A model generated the notes under the pieces. It was given only the letters and a program-made list of their open reading frames with translations. It searched no databases and was not told the origin of the DNA. From Prauserella rugosa (GTDB lineage Bacteria; Actinomycetota; Actinomycetes; Mycobacteriales; Pseudonocardiaceae): a DNA stretch of 64,000 nucleotides. Both the position numbers and the translations under genes were made by a program. The stretch lies in contig NZ_JOIJ01000004.1 of NCBI RefSeq assembly GCF_000719975.1, positions 1-64,000 on the forward strand, written 5' to 3'. Shown here in pieces: positions 36,534 through 44,864 of the stretch. Numbering within the stretch: position 1 is the stretch's first letter; every line of letters starts with the position of its first letter.

Positions 36534-37535
36534 CTACTTCATCTCGGCCAGCACACGCCGGACGACGCCGTCGGAGGACAGGCCGTAACGGTCGTGCAAG
36601 GTCGGCAGCGCACCCGCTGCCAGGAACTCGTCGGGCAGGGCAATGGGCACGATGCGCGCGCACTGCCCCGCGAAGGCCAGGCTCGAGGCGACCGATTCCG
36701 CCAGGCCACCGACCACGCTGTGGTTCTCGAGCGTCACGACGAGCCGATCGGTCGCCGCCTCGGCGACTATGCGCTCGGTGTCGAGCGGCTTCACGGTCGG
36801 GACGTGCAACACCGCCGCGTCGACGTGGTGCTTGCCCAGTTCCTGTGCGGCGGTCAGCGCGCGCATCGTCATCAGGCCCGTCGAGATCAACAGGACGTCC
36901 CGGCCGGTGCGCAGTTCGGCGGCCTTGCCGAGTTCGAACCGGTAGTCGTACTCGTCGAGCACCGTCGGCACCTTGCCGCGCAGCAGTCGCAGGTACGTCG
37001 GCCCTGGCGTGTCGGCGAGCTGCGGCACCGCCTGCTCGATGTCCACCGAATCGCAGGGGTCCACGATGGTCAGACCCGGCATCCCGCGCAGGATCGCCAT
37101 GTCCTCGGTCGCCTGGTGACTCGGGCCGTATCCCGTGGTGAGCCCGGGAAGGCCGCCCACGACGTTGACGTTCAGCCCCGGCTCGGCGATGTCGAGGCAG
37201 AAGAAGTCGTAGGCACGCCTGCTGGCGAACACGCAGTACGTCGACGCGAACGGTGTCAGGCCGACCTCGGCCATACCCGCGGCGGCACCGAGCATCGACT
37301 GCTCGGCCATGCCCATCTGGAAGAACCGCTCGGGATGGACGTCCCGGAAGATGTGCATGTCGGTGTACTTAGCCAGATCCGCCGACAGGCCCACGATCTC
37401 AGGCCGTTGCTCGGCGAGCCGGTTGAGCGCATGCCCGAACGGCGCCGGTGTCGTCCGCTGTCCCGGATCGGCGAACGACGCGATCATCGCCGACGTCGTG
37501 AGCCGCTTCCTGCCCGTCGCACCCGTCGCCGTCAT
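36534..37535 (-). CDS. Split transketolase, C-terminal subunit
   Basis: This 333-residue protein covers the pyrimidine-binding and C-terminal domains of transketolase. The catalytic Glu lies in GMAEQSMLGAAAGMAEVG, followed by the YCVFASRRAYDFF segment, and a transketolase C-terminal domain starts near 200. Thiamine diphosphate enzymes of this type move two-carbon ketol units. It overlaps the N-terminal subunit by ATGA, giving equimolar coupled synthesis. Split transketolases in isolated catabolic operons usually act on unusual ketoses or their phosphates rather than in the pentose phosphate pathway. Confidence 0.88.
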   Translation of the reverse strand: MTATGATGRKRLTTSAMIASFADPGQRTTPAPFGHALNRLAEQRPEIVGLSADLAKYTDMHIFRDVHPERFFQMGMAEQSMLGAAAGMAEVGLTPFASTYCVFASRRAYDFFCLDIAEPGLNVNVVGGLPGLTTGYGPSHQATEDMAILRGMPGLTIVDPCDSVDIEQAVPQLADTPGPTYLRLLRGKVPTVLDEYDYRFELGKAAELRTGRDVLLISTGLMTMRALTAAQELGKHHVDAAVLHVPTVKPLDTERIVAEAATDRLVVTLENHSVVGGLAESVASSLAFAGQCARIVPIALPDEFLAAGALPTLHDRYGLSSDGVVRRVLAEMK

Positions 37536-38401
37536 ACCCGTGTCCCTTCGACGTAGTCGCGCGCCAGTTGCCATTCGTGTTCCTCCACGCGCATGAAGTG
37601 CGCCTTCTCCCGCTGTTCGAGGAACGGCACGCCCCGGCCCACCCGGGTGTCGCACACGAGGACCGAGGGACCTGCCGCCTCGTCCAGTTCGTCGAAGGCG
37701 CTAATCAACGCGTCCACGTCGTTGCCGTCCACACGGACCGCGTGCCAGCCGAACGCCCGCCACTTGTCCACGACGGGCTCGGTACGCAGCACACCGTCGG
37801 TGGGCCCGTCGGCCTGCAGGTGGTTGACGTCGACGATCGCGGTCAGATTGCCGAGTTCGTGGTGCGAGGCAGCCAGCGCCGCCTCCCACGTCGAGCCCTC
37901 GTCGAGCTCGCCGTCGGAGAGCAGGTTGTACACCCGCGCGCCGTTGCCCCGGTGGCGCAAGCCGAGCGCCATTCCGACCGCCACGGTCAGACCGTGCCCC
38001 AGCGACCCGCCCGAGATCTCCATTCCCGGCGTGTAACTGGCCATCCCCGACATCGGCAGCCGCGACTCGTCGGCGCCGTACGTCTCGAGTTCGGCGACGT
38101 CGAGGATGCCGGCTTCGGCCAGCGCGGCGTAGAGCGCGATCGCATAGTGCCCGATGGACAGCAGGAATCGGTCGCGGCCTTCCCACTCCGGATCTTCGGC
38201 GCGGTAGCGGAGGCGGTCGGTGTAGGCCACGGCCAGGATGTCGGCCACCCCGAGCGCCTGGGCGATGTAGCCCTGTCCCTGCACCTCCCCCATGTCCAGT
38301 GCGTTCTTGCGGATGCGGCGGGCGGATTCGGTGATGCGGGCGATCCGTTCGGATCGTGAAGCGCTTCCGCCCACGCGCTCAGCGTGAGGCTGTACCGACA
38401 A
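37532..38401 (-). CDS. Split transketolase, N-terminal subunit
   Basis: This 289-residue thiamine-diphosphate-binding half carries the TPP motif GDGELDEGSTWEAA-like sequence (here SDGELDEGSTWEAALA) ending in VDVNHLQADG, and an SIGHYAIALYAAL segment typical of transketolase. The TTG start at 38401 has AGGAG seven bases upstream, inside the last codons of the transporter gene, which it overlaps by 23 nt. It requires the C-terminal subunit encoded directly after it for activity. Confidence 0.88.
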   Translation of the reverse strand: MSVQPHAERVGGSASRSERIARITESARRIRKNALDMGEVQGQGYIAQALGVADILAVAYTDRLRYRAEDPEWEGRDRFLLSIGHYAIALYAALAEAGILDVAELETYGADESRLPMSGMASYTPGMEISGGSLGHGLTVAVGMALGLRHRGNGARVYNLLSDGELDEGSTWEAALAASHHELGNLTAIVDVNHLQADGPTDGVLRTEPVVDKWRAFGWHAVRVDGNDVDALISAFDELDEAAGPSVLVCDTRVGRGVPFLEQREKAHFMRVEEHEWQLARDYVEGTRV

Positions 38402-39722
38402 CGGTCTTCTCCTTCTCTGCGGATGCAGCGGCCACGGATACCGGCCGCCAGGTCTCCGAGGTGATGAGCGCGGCGATCAGGCCGAGCAGGCCGTAGGCGC
38501 TGAACAGCACAGCCGGCCCCAGCCACCCGGTCTGTGCGTACAGCGCGGTCGCCACGAACGGCGTGAAGCCGGAGACAACGGCGGAGATCTGGTACGACAG
38601 CGACGTCCCCGCCGTGCGGGTCTTGGCGTTGAACAGCTCCGAGAACCACGCCCCCTGCACCCCGGCAAGCGAGTTCTGGCAGACGGCATAGCTGATCACG
38701 AACACGATCGTGATCACGACTGCGGAGCCGGTGTCGGCCAGCAGGAACATCGGGATGCCCCACACCAGCGACACCGTGCACCCCACGAGGTACACCGCGC
38801 GCCTGCCGAACGTGTCGGACGCGCGGCCCCACAGGGTCGTGGCCGCGATTCCCAACGCGGCCGCGAAGCTGAGAGCGAACAGTGTCACCGACTCCGGTGT
38901 CCCATTGGATTCCAAATAGGACATCAGGAAGGTCACCGACAGTGCGTAGCCGCCGGTCTCGACGACCCGGAGACACAACGCCCGCAGCACGTTGCGCCAG
39001 TCGTCGCGCAGCACCTCGACCAGCGGGTTCTTCGACACCTCGCCGGAGTTCTTGAGCTCCTCGAACTCGGGGGATTCGTCGACCTTGAGGCGGACCAGGA
39101 TGCCGACGACGATCAGCACGGCCGACAACAGGAACGGGAGCCGCCACGCCCAGGTTCCGTCGAGGTCGGCACTGAACAGGAAGGCAATGTTCGCCAACAA
39201 CAGACCGACGGGAAAGCCCGCCTGGGTGATGCCCGTGTACAGGCCACGTCGATGCCACGGTGCGTGTTCGAACGTCATCAGGATCGCGCCGCCCCACTCG
39301 GCGCCGAACGCCAACCCCTGCACGATGCGAATCACGACGAGCAGGACTGGCGCCCAGATACCCACCTGCTGATAGGTCGGCAGGAGTCCGATGAGGACGG
39401 TCGCGATACCCATGATCAGCAACGACCCGACGAGGACGGGTTTACGTCCGATGCGATCACCGAGGTGACCGGCGATCACGCCGCCGAGCGGCCGCGCCGC
39501 GAATCCGACGCCCAGGGTCGCGAACGACATCAGGGTCGCCGAGAGCGGGTCCGACCCGGGGAAGAACGCCGAGCCGAAGTAGAGCGCGGCGGCCGTACCG
39601 AAGCCGATGAAGTCGTAGGTCTCGATGGTCGCACCGACCCCGCAACCGAGAGCGACCTTGAGTTTGTCCTGGCTGCCCTCGGGACGCGGCCCGGTGGTGA
39701 CCGGTGGTGTGGAGCCAGCCAT
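38379..39722 (-). CDS. MFS transporter, metabolite:H+ symporter (MHS) family
   Basis: The 447-residue, 12-helix permease has MHS signatures: a GATIETYDFIGFG segment in helix 1, GHLGDRIGRKP in the 2-3 loop and AEWGGAILMTFEHAP. It is the first gene of the operon encoding the transketolase halves and the SDR, so it should import the substrate of that pathway. The ATG at 39722 has AAGGAGG upstream. The 222-bp region before it holds two motifs shared with the regulator's own promoter region. Confidence 0.87.
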   Translation of the reverse strand: MAGSTPPVTTGPRPEGSQDKLKVALGCGVGATIETYDFIGFGTAAALYFGSAFFPGSDPLSATLMSFATLGVGFAARPLGGVIAGHLGDRIGRKPVLVGSLLIMGIATVLIGLLPTYQQVGIWAPVLLVVIRIVQGLAFGAEWGGAILMTFEHAPWHRRGLYTGITQAGFPVGLLLANIAFLFSADLDGTWAWRLPFLLSAVLIVVGILVRLKVDESPEFEELKNSGEVSKNPLVEVLRDDWRNVLRALCLRVVETGGYALSVTFLMSYLESNGTPESVTLFALSFAAALGIAATTLWGRASDTFGRRAVYLVGCTVSLVWGIPMFLLADTGSAVVITIVFVISYAVCQNSLAGVQGAWFSELFNAKTRTAGTSLSYQISAVVSGFTPFVATALYAQTGWLGPAVLFSAYGLLGLIAALITSETWRPVSVAAASAEKEKTVVGTASR

Positions 39723-39831
39723 CTCGATCCTCCTTGATCGGCGTTCCGGCTTTGCGGTCGCCGCCGCGGCAGCCCCGCGTGCCCGGCGAGCGGGCGCGGG
39801 GACAGCCTTCGCGGAACCGCGGGACGTGTTG

Positions 39832-39894
39832 AGTGTTAACAGTCGATGTCGACAGGGATACTGGAGGCCGAGAGCGGCGCTTGTCAACAGTCGG
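39832..39894. promoter_or_regulatory. Candidate operators upstream of the MHS-transketolase operon
   Basis: AGTGTTAACAGTCGA at 39832-39846 matches 13 of 15 bases of AGTGTTGACAGTCAA at 40674-40688 next to the regulator gene. A related TTGTCAACAGTCGG is at 39881-39894. They are the likely sites of the adjacent FCD regulator. Confidence 0.5.
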
Positions 39895-39944
39895 GAATCG
39901 GCATCAAGGACGCGACGGAAGTCGCTCCCCCGCCGTCTGGTTCG

Positions 39945-40601
39945 TCAGTTCTCGCCGGTGAGCAGCGCGAATGCGGCTTCCATGTGCTCCTGAACAACCT
40001 TGACGGCAGCGTCGACATCAGCCTTCTCGACGGCCTCGACGATCGGCCTGTGCTGGGTGGCCGACATCGACACGCGGCGTTGCTCCCGCCCCGCACTCAT
40101 CACGACGATGCGCATCGGGCCTTCCAGCTGCCGCCACGTGCTGAGCAGGATCGAGTTGCCGGACAGCTCGCACAGCCTCTCGTGGAAGGCGAGGTCGGCT
40201 TCGAACTGGTCGGCAAGCTCGCCCTGTTCCGCAGCGAGCGCGTCCAGTAAGCCGTTCAGCTCACTCACCGCGGAGGAGATGTCGCCGCGCTGGATCAGCT
40301 CGGCCGCGGCGAGCCCCTCCAGCGCGCCGCGCACGCGGAACAACTCGTACACCTCGTCCTGCGACAGCGTGCGCACGCGCAGCATGCCGCGCACACCTGC
40401 CGTCACGAGGCCCTCCTGCTGCAGGTGACGGAGCGCCTCCCGGACCGTCCCTCTGCTGATGTGCAGCCGGGAGGCGATCTCGACCTCCCCCAGATGATCG
40501 CCGGGGGCATAGCCACCCGACACGATCGCCGAGCGGATGGCGACCAGCGCCCGCTCCCGGAGGGTCGTGCGATCCAGACTGCGTAGGGCCTCTTCCGTCA
40601 C
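39945..40601 (-). CDS. GntR family regulator, FCD subfamily
   Basis: The 218-residue protein has an N-terminal winged helix (RALVAIRSAIVSGGYAPGD, then IASRLHISRGTVREALRHLQ) and a C-terminal FCD domain with FHERLCELSGN and a HRPIVEAVEKAD helix. I chose the GTG at 40601 with AGGA eight bases upstream; a longer frame to 40703 would cross the divergent promoter. It lies between the MHS-transketolase-SDR operon and the divergent amidohydrolase and is expected to repress both until a pathway intermediate binds. Confidence 0.85.
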   Translation of the reverse strand: MTEEALRSLDRTTLRERALVAIRSAIVSGGYAPGDHLGEVEIASRLHISRGTVREALRHLQQEGLVTAGVRGMLRVRTLSQDEVYELFRVRGALEGLAAAELIQRGDISSAVSELNGLLDALAAEQGELADQFEADLAFHERLCELSGNSILLSTWRQLEGPMRIVVMSAGREQRRVSMSATQHRPIVEAVEKADVDAAVKVVQEHMEAAFALLTGEN

Positions 40602-40673
40602 GCCGGTGATCCTAATCGACTGTCGACTGCCGACCTTCGGCATCGCGTGGAACCTCACGACCACTGATGGTCG

Positions 40674-40689
40674 AGTGTTGACAGTCAAC
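40674..40689. promoter_or_regulatory. Candidate operator GTTGAC-A-GTCAAC
   Basis: A perfect 13-bp palindrome centred on a single base lies within AGTGTTGACAGTCAAC in the 145-bp region between the divergent FCD regulator and amidohydrolase genes. It shares its core with sites before the MHS transporter. Confidence 0.6.
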
Positions 40690-40746
40690 CACCGACGTCG
40701 CATAGTGTGTCGCGATCCAGCGGCCGACTCGGGCGAGGAGCCTGCG

Positions 40747-41646
40747 ATGACCGACAGCGACCTGCCGCTCGTCGACGCCCACCAGCATCTGTGGAACCTC
40801 GACGAGAACTACTACCCCTGGCTGAGCGACAAGGTCGCGCCTGCGGCGTGGGGAAGCTACGACGCGCTCCTGCGCAACTACACGATCGACGACTACCTGC
40901 GCGACGCCGACGGGCAGAACCTCGTCAAGTCGGTCCACCTCGACGTCGGCTGGGATCCGCGTGATCCGGTGGGCGAGACCCGATGGCTCCAGCAGATCGC
41001 CGACCAGCACGGCTTCCCGCACGGCATCGTCGGTTACGCCGACCTGTCGATGCCCGACGTGGCCGAGGTGCTTGACGCCCACGCCGAACACGCCAACTTC
41101 CGCGGTATCCGCCAGTCGATGAACTACCACCCCGACGAGGCGAAGACCTACCAGAGCCGGCCCGAAGTCAGTCGCACCCCGGAGTGGCGACGCGGCTTCC
41201 GCGAACTGCGCAATCGGGGACTGTCGTTCGATCTGCAGCTGTACTACCCGCAGATGGCAGAGTTTTACGACCTGGCGCGGGAGTTTCCCGACGTGCAGAT
41301 CATCCTCAACCACACGGGCATGCAGGTCGACGGTCCCGACCACTTCGGACGGTGGCGCGAGGGCATGCGGCTACTCGCACAGGCACCGAACGTCGCGTGC
41401 AAGATCTCTGGCCTCGGCATGGGCGATCACCACTGGACCACCGAGTCGGTCCGGCCCTACGTGGAGACGGCGCTCGAGTGTTTCGGGGCCGAACGCTGCA
41501 TGGTCGCCTCGAACTTCCCCGTGGACAGCCTGTTCTCCGACTTCGGCCGCATCTTCGACGCCTTCCGCGAGATCACCCGCGACTACTCGTGGAGCGAGCG
41601 GATGGCCCTGTTCCACAACAATGCGGTGTCGTTCTATCGACTCTGA
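40747..41646 (+). CDS. Amidohydrolase-2 family TIM-barrel hydrolase (COG3618, lactonase-like)
   Basis: The 299-residue metal-dependent hydrolase has the N-terminal DAHQHLW metal motif, a mid-barrel ILNHTGM histidine, a KISGL segment and the late-strand MVASNFPVD aspartate. Closest characterised relatives include L-fuconolactonase and related sugar lactonases, and decarboxylases of the ACMSD type are more distant. In the setting of an SDR, split transketolase and permease it probably opens a sugar-acid lactone. The ATG has GAGGAG six bases upstream. It overlaps the convergent FadR-type gene by 13 bp. Confidence 0.8.
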   Translation: MTDSDLPLVDAHQHLWNLDENYYPWLSDKVAPAAWGSYDALLRNYTIDDYLRDADGQNLVKSVHLDVGWDPRDPVGETRWLQQIADQHGFPHGIVGYADLSMPDVAEVLDAHAEHANFRGIRQSMNYHPDEAKTYQSRPEVSRTPEWRRGFRELRNRGLSFDLQLYYPQMAEFYDLAREFPDVQIILNHTGMQVDGPDHFGRWREGMRLLAQAPNVACKISGLGMGDHHWTTESVRPYVETALECFGAERCMVASNFPVDSLFSDFGRIFDAFREITRDYSWSERMALFHNNAVSFYRL

Positions 41647-42374
41647 TCGTCGCCGGAGACGCGGCCGCGGTAGAAGGACGTGATGTGGTCGGCGACGACG
41701 TCGGCGGCCAGATCGCCGTTGCCGTCCTCGATCGCACGCACGATCGCTTCGTGCTCGTCGACGAGCCCGCTCGCAACTGCGCGCCAGTCGTCGAACTCGG
41801 CGAACGCTTGAGCCATCTCGTGTTCGACCGCGCCGCGCAACGCCTGCATCAGGTCGACCGCGAGGGCATTGCCGGAAATCCGCGCGATGGAGACGTGGAA
41901 CTCGGTGTCGAGGGCGTTGAACGACTCGTGGTCCGAATCGGCCGAGCGCATCTGCTCGATCAGTCCCGTCAGGTGGCGAACGTCCTCGTCGGTGCGCGCG
42001 TCCGCGGCGCCGCGCGCGGCGGACCGTTCGAGTTCGACCCGCGTCTCGACCAGGTCGGACAGGCTGATCCTGGCCAGCGCGATGTGCAACCGCAGCAGGT
42101 TCGTCATCGCGGGTGTCGACGCGCCGGTGATCACCGAACCGGCGTCCTGCCCCGACCCGGTCCGCGCCTCGACGATCCCCATGGCCTCAAGAGCCCGAAG
42201 CGCTTCCCGCACACTCGTGCGGCTCACGCCGAGCGCCCCCACGAGTTCACGTTCGCTGGGCAGCCGTTCGCCCGCACGCAGACTGCCGTCGAGGATCTTC
42301 TGCTGGATCTGAGCCAGAACCTGTTCGTGGGTGCGGACGCGACGGACCGGCTCCCAGGCCGCATCGCTGCTCAC
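41634..42374 (-). CDS. FadR-type GntR family regulator
   Basis: The 246-residue protein has an N-terminal winged helix (QVLAQIQQKILDGSLRAGERLPSERELVGALGVS with the SRTSVREALRALEAMGIV recognition region) and a C-terminal FCD domain (DLVETRVELERSAARGA, FHVSIARISGN, DEHEAIVRAIEDGN). I chose the GTG at 42374, which has GGAG six bases upstream, over the GTG at 42386. A TTGACA/TTACCT promoter and a TGGTCTGACCA palindrome lie 190-240 bp upstream. The same palindrome precedes the 2-hydroxyisobutyrate genes, linking this regulator to that module more than to the amidohydrolase it faces. Confidence 0.85.
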   Translation of the reverse strand: MSSDAAWEPVRRVRTHEQVLAQIQQKILDGSLRAGERLPSERELVGALGVSRTSVREALRALEAMGIVEARTGSGQDAGSVITGASTPAMTNLLRLHIALARISLSDLVETRVELERSAARGAADARTDEDVRHLTGLIEQMRSADSDHESFNALDTEFHVSIARISGNALAVDLMQALRGAVEHEMAQAFAEFDDWRAVASGLVDEHEAIVRAIEDGNGDLAADVVADHITSFYRGRVSGDDQSR

Positions 42375-42560
42375 GATCGGCTCCACGTAGTGAACATCGT
42401 CGTCGCCTCTCCTCGGGTTCGAGCGACCCGCTTCAGGATGGACGCGGAGGGAGGGTCTGCCTACGAGGCCGGTGAGCGTGTTCGCCCACCACCTCGATCA
42501 CAGTGGCGCGACCGGTCCGGATTCTCACCGGAATTCCTCGTCTCCACGATCTGTCACGCC

Positions 42561-42589
42561 AGGTAATCAGAAGCCCCTGGGTCTGTCAA
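42561..42589 (-). promoter_or_regulatory. Sigma-70-type promoter
   Basis: TTGACA (42589-42584) and TTACCT (42566-42561) are spaced by 17 bp on the minus strand, directed at the FadR-type gene. The palindromic operator begins 14 bp upstream of the -35. Confidence 0.55.
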
Positions 42590-42603
42590 TGTGACCTCTC
42601 TGT

Positions 42604-42614
42604 TGGTCTGACCA
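42604..42614. promoter_or_regulatory. FCD-type operator palindrome, copy 1
   Basis: TGGTCTGACCA is a perfect palindrome about one central base and matches the TGGTC-N-GACCA form commonly recognised by GntR/FCD regulators. Identical arms occur at 49391 and 50526. Confidence 0.75.
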
Positions 42615-42681
42615 CAATACCCGGGTCGGTGATGACGCGATCCGCCCTGATCCCCCCTGCTCCGCATCACAGCCCACCTCG

Positions 42682-43122
42682 TCACGGGCCCGCATTGGGA
42701 CAAAAACCGAACGGCACGAGGTCCCGCTCCCGCCGTTCGACGTGGACCGCGGCGCCGAGCAGAGCCTCGGCCAGCCGGGACAGCCACACCGCCGCGTCGC
42801 CGGTCACTGATCGTGACGCCCGCAGGGTGACCATTCGGGCCAGTTTGAGCAGTCCCGCGGCCGGGCTGTAGCCCGCCGACACCGCGTCCCACGCCGTCGG
42901 CGTTTCGGACGGTGCCTCGAACGACGAGTACTCGGCCAGCAACCGGTTCACCGCGGACGGACGCGCCGGAGTCCGACCGGCATCGACCGCCTCGGCAAGG
43001 TCCAGCAGTTCCCGCTGCACCTCACCGAGCACCGTGTCGAGCCGCCGCGGCAACCCGAGGGTCGACACCGCTGCACCGATGGCCGCGTTCGCCTCGTCGA
43101 TCGCATCCCGCTGGGCCGACAT
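42682..43122 (-). CDS. PduO-like cob(I)alamin adenosyltransferase, divergent
   Basis: The 146-residue all-helical protein has a C-terminal half (SPAAGLLKLARMVTLRAS, then AVWLSRLAEALLGAAVHVER) that resembles the LHxARxxxRRAER / YLNRLSDLLF pattern of PduO-type ATP:corrinoid adenosyltransferases. The N-terminal ATP-binding motif of canonical PduO is not evident, so the match is partial. Its ATG at 43122 overlaps the permease stop (TGATG). As last gene of an operon containing a coenzyme-B12 mutase and its G-protein chaperone, supply or repair of adenosylcobalamin is the natural role. It could instead be a chaperone-like relative without catalysis. Confidence 0.6.
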   Translation of the reverse strand: MSAQRDAIDEANAAIGAAVSTLGLPRRLDTVLGEVQRELLDLAEAVDAGRTPARPSAVNRLLAEYSSFEAPSETPTAWDAVSAGYSPAAGLLKLARMVTLRASRSVTGDAAVWLSRLAEALLGAAVHVERRERDLVPFGFCPNAGP

Positions 43123-44825
43123 CAGGGCACCATCCACGACAGTACCGGCGTGGACTGCAGATAGACGAGGATGCACATCAACGGCACGAACAGCGCGGAC
43201 GCTGCCAACACCTTCCGGAACAGCACGCCTTCCCTGCCTGCGAGGCCAACCGCACTCGCCCCGATGGCCAGGTTCTGCGGACTGATCATCTTGCCGAGCA
43301 CGCCACCGCTCGTGTTGGCCGATGCGGTCAGGATCGGATCGAGACCGGCGCCGTGCGCAGCGCTCACCTGCAGTGCACCGAACAACGAGTTGGCCGACGT
43401 GTCCGACCCCGTCACGGCCGTCCCGAACCAGCCGAGCAAAGGCGACAGGAACGCGAACGCACCACCCGCACCGGCCAACAGGAGCCCGAGCGTCGCCGTC
43501 TGGCCCGACATGTTCATGACGTACGCCAGCCCGAGCACCGCCATGACCGTGATACCCGCCGTCCGCAACTGGCCGACGGTCTCGCCGTAGGCACGCACCG
43601 CGTCCCGCAACGGCACCCGCAGCACCGGAATGGTCAGCAACCCGGCCACGAACAGCACCGTTCCGCTGCTGGCCAGCCAGTCGAACTTGTACTCGGCCAG
43701 GCTCAGCGGTTCTCCCGCCGCGTCGACGACATTCAGCCCCGGCCACGGGAACGACAGCGTGGTGGTGTCGAGCAGATCGGCGACCGCCGGGATCGCGACC
43801 ACCGAGAACAACGCGATGATCGTCGCGTACGGCGCGAACGAACGGACGCGTTCGGCCGGCGCGTCGACGACCTGCTCGGTGGCAGCCAGGGTCGCCGTCG
43901 CACCACCGCCGTTCGCGGGAACGGGCGACGTGCCGTGCCCGGTCCCGGCGCCGGCCTTCGACACCGGTGCTGACTCTGGCTCTCCCCCTGGCTCTGGTCC
44001 TGGCTCGGTACGGCGCGTCCCACGCAGACGCACCAACAGCAGCACCGCTGCCGCCGAGGCGAGCGCCGCCACGATATCGGTCAGCTGCACGGCACCGAAG
44101 TTCGCCATGAGGTACTGAGCGACGGCGAACGTCGCACCGCACACCAGCGCAGCAGGCCACGCCTCGCGCAGACCACGCTTGCCGTCCAGCACCACGACCA
44201 GCACCAACGGCACGATCAGCGCCAGCACGGGCACCTGCCTACCCGTCATGGCCGACAGGTCGTCGAGCGGCAGTCCGGTGACCCGCTCGAGCGTGATCAC
44301 CGGGAGCGCGACGGCACCGTAGGCGACGGGAGCCGTGTTGGCGATCAACGCCACTGTCGCGGCCTTGATCGGCTTCAGCCCCACGGCCACGAGCATCACC
44401 GAGCAGATGGCGACCGGCGCGCCGAATCCGGCCAGCGCCTCCAGCAGTGCGCCGAACGAGAACGCGATGATGATGCCCTGGATGCGCTGGTCGTCGCTGA
44501 TCCGGGAGAAAGCCCGCCGCAACACGTCGAAATGGCCGGACGCCCGCGTCATCTGGTAGATCCAGATGGCGTTGACGACGATCCACAACGCCGGGAACAA
44601 GCCGAACGCGGCGCCTTCGAGCGCCGAGTTGAGCGCCAACCCCGCCGGCATTCCGTAGGCGGCCACCGCGACGACGATCGACAACGCGAGACCGATGAGC
44701 GAGGCCAGCCAGGCGCGCATGCGGAACACGCCCAGCAGTACGAACAACGTGAGCAGCGGAACGGCCGCGACCAACGCGGACCAGGCGAGGCTGCCCCACA
44801 GGGGATCGGGGATCTGCTGGTACAT
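43122..44825 (-). CDS. Lactate permease (LctP/LldP) family transporter
   Basis: The 567-residue protein has about 12-14 hydrophobic segments and LctP family signatures (NAIWIYQMTRASGHFD, GALLEALAGFGAPVAI near 105-120, and the late SPQNLAIGASAVGLAGREG segment). LctP permeases take up L- or D-lactate and glycolate by proton symport. 2-Hydroxyisobutyrate is 2-methyl-lactate, so a permease of this family in this operon is very likely its importer. A hydrophilic insert rich in Pro, Gly and Ala lies near residues 275-330. It is 39 bp after the mutase gene. Confidence 0.88.
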   Translation of the reverse strand: MYQQIPDPLWGSLAWSALVAAVPLLTLFVLLGVFRMRAWLASLIGLALSIVVAVAAYGMPAGLALNSALEGAAFGLFPALWIVVNAIWIYQMTRASGHFDVLRRAFSRISDDQRIQGIIIAFSFGALLEALAGFGAPVAICSVMLVAVGLKPIKAATVALIANTAPVAYGAVALPVITLERVTGLPLDDLSAMTGRQVPVLALIVPLVLVVVLDGKRGLREAWPAALVCGATFAVAQYLMANFGAVQLTDIVAALASAAAVLLLVRLRGTRRTEPGPEPGGEPESAPVSKAGAGTGHGTSPVPANGGGATATLAATEQVVDAPAERVRSFAPYATIIALFSVVAIPAVADLLDTTTLSFPWPGLNVVDAAGEPLSLAEYKFDWLASSGTVLFVAGLLTIPVLRVPLRDAVRAYGETVGQLRTAGITVMAVLGLAYVMNMSGQTATLGLLLAGAGGAFAFLSPLLGWFGTAVTGSDTSANSLFGALQVSAAHGAGLDPILTASANTSGGVLGKMISPQNLAIGASAVGLAGREGVLFRKVLAASALFVPLMCILVYLQSTPVLSWMVP

Positions 44826-44864
44826 GACGACCTCCGGAAACTCTCGACACTGAGAGGGAGCAGG

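Larger units (their letters stand above)
42375..42681. other. Intergenic region with promoter of the FadR-type gene
   Basis: This 307-bp stretch holds no gene. It carries the TGGTCTGACCA palindrome, a TTGACA/TTACCT promoter and about 180 nt of leader before the regulator gene. It also receives the end of the 2-hydroxyisobutyrate operon. No clear terminator was identified. Confidence 0.6.
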
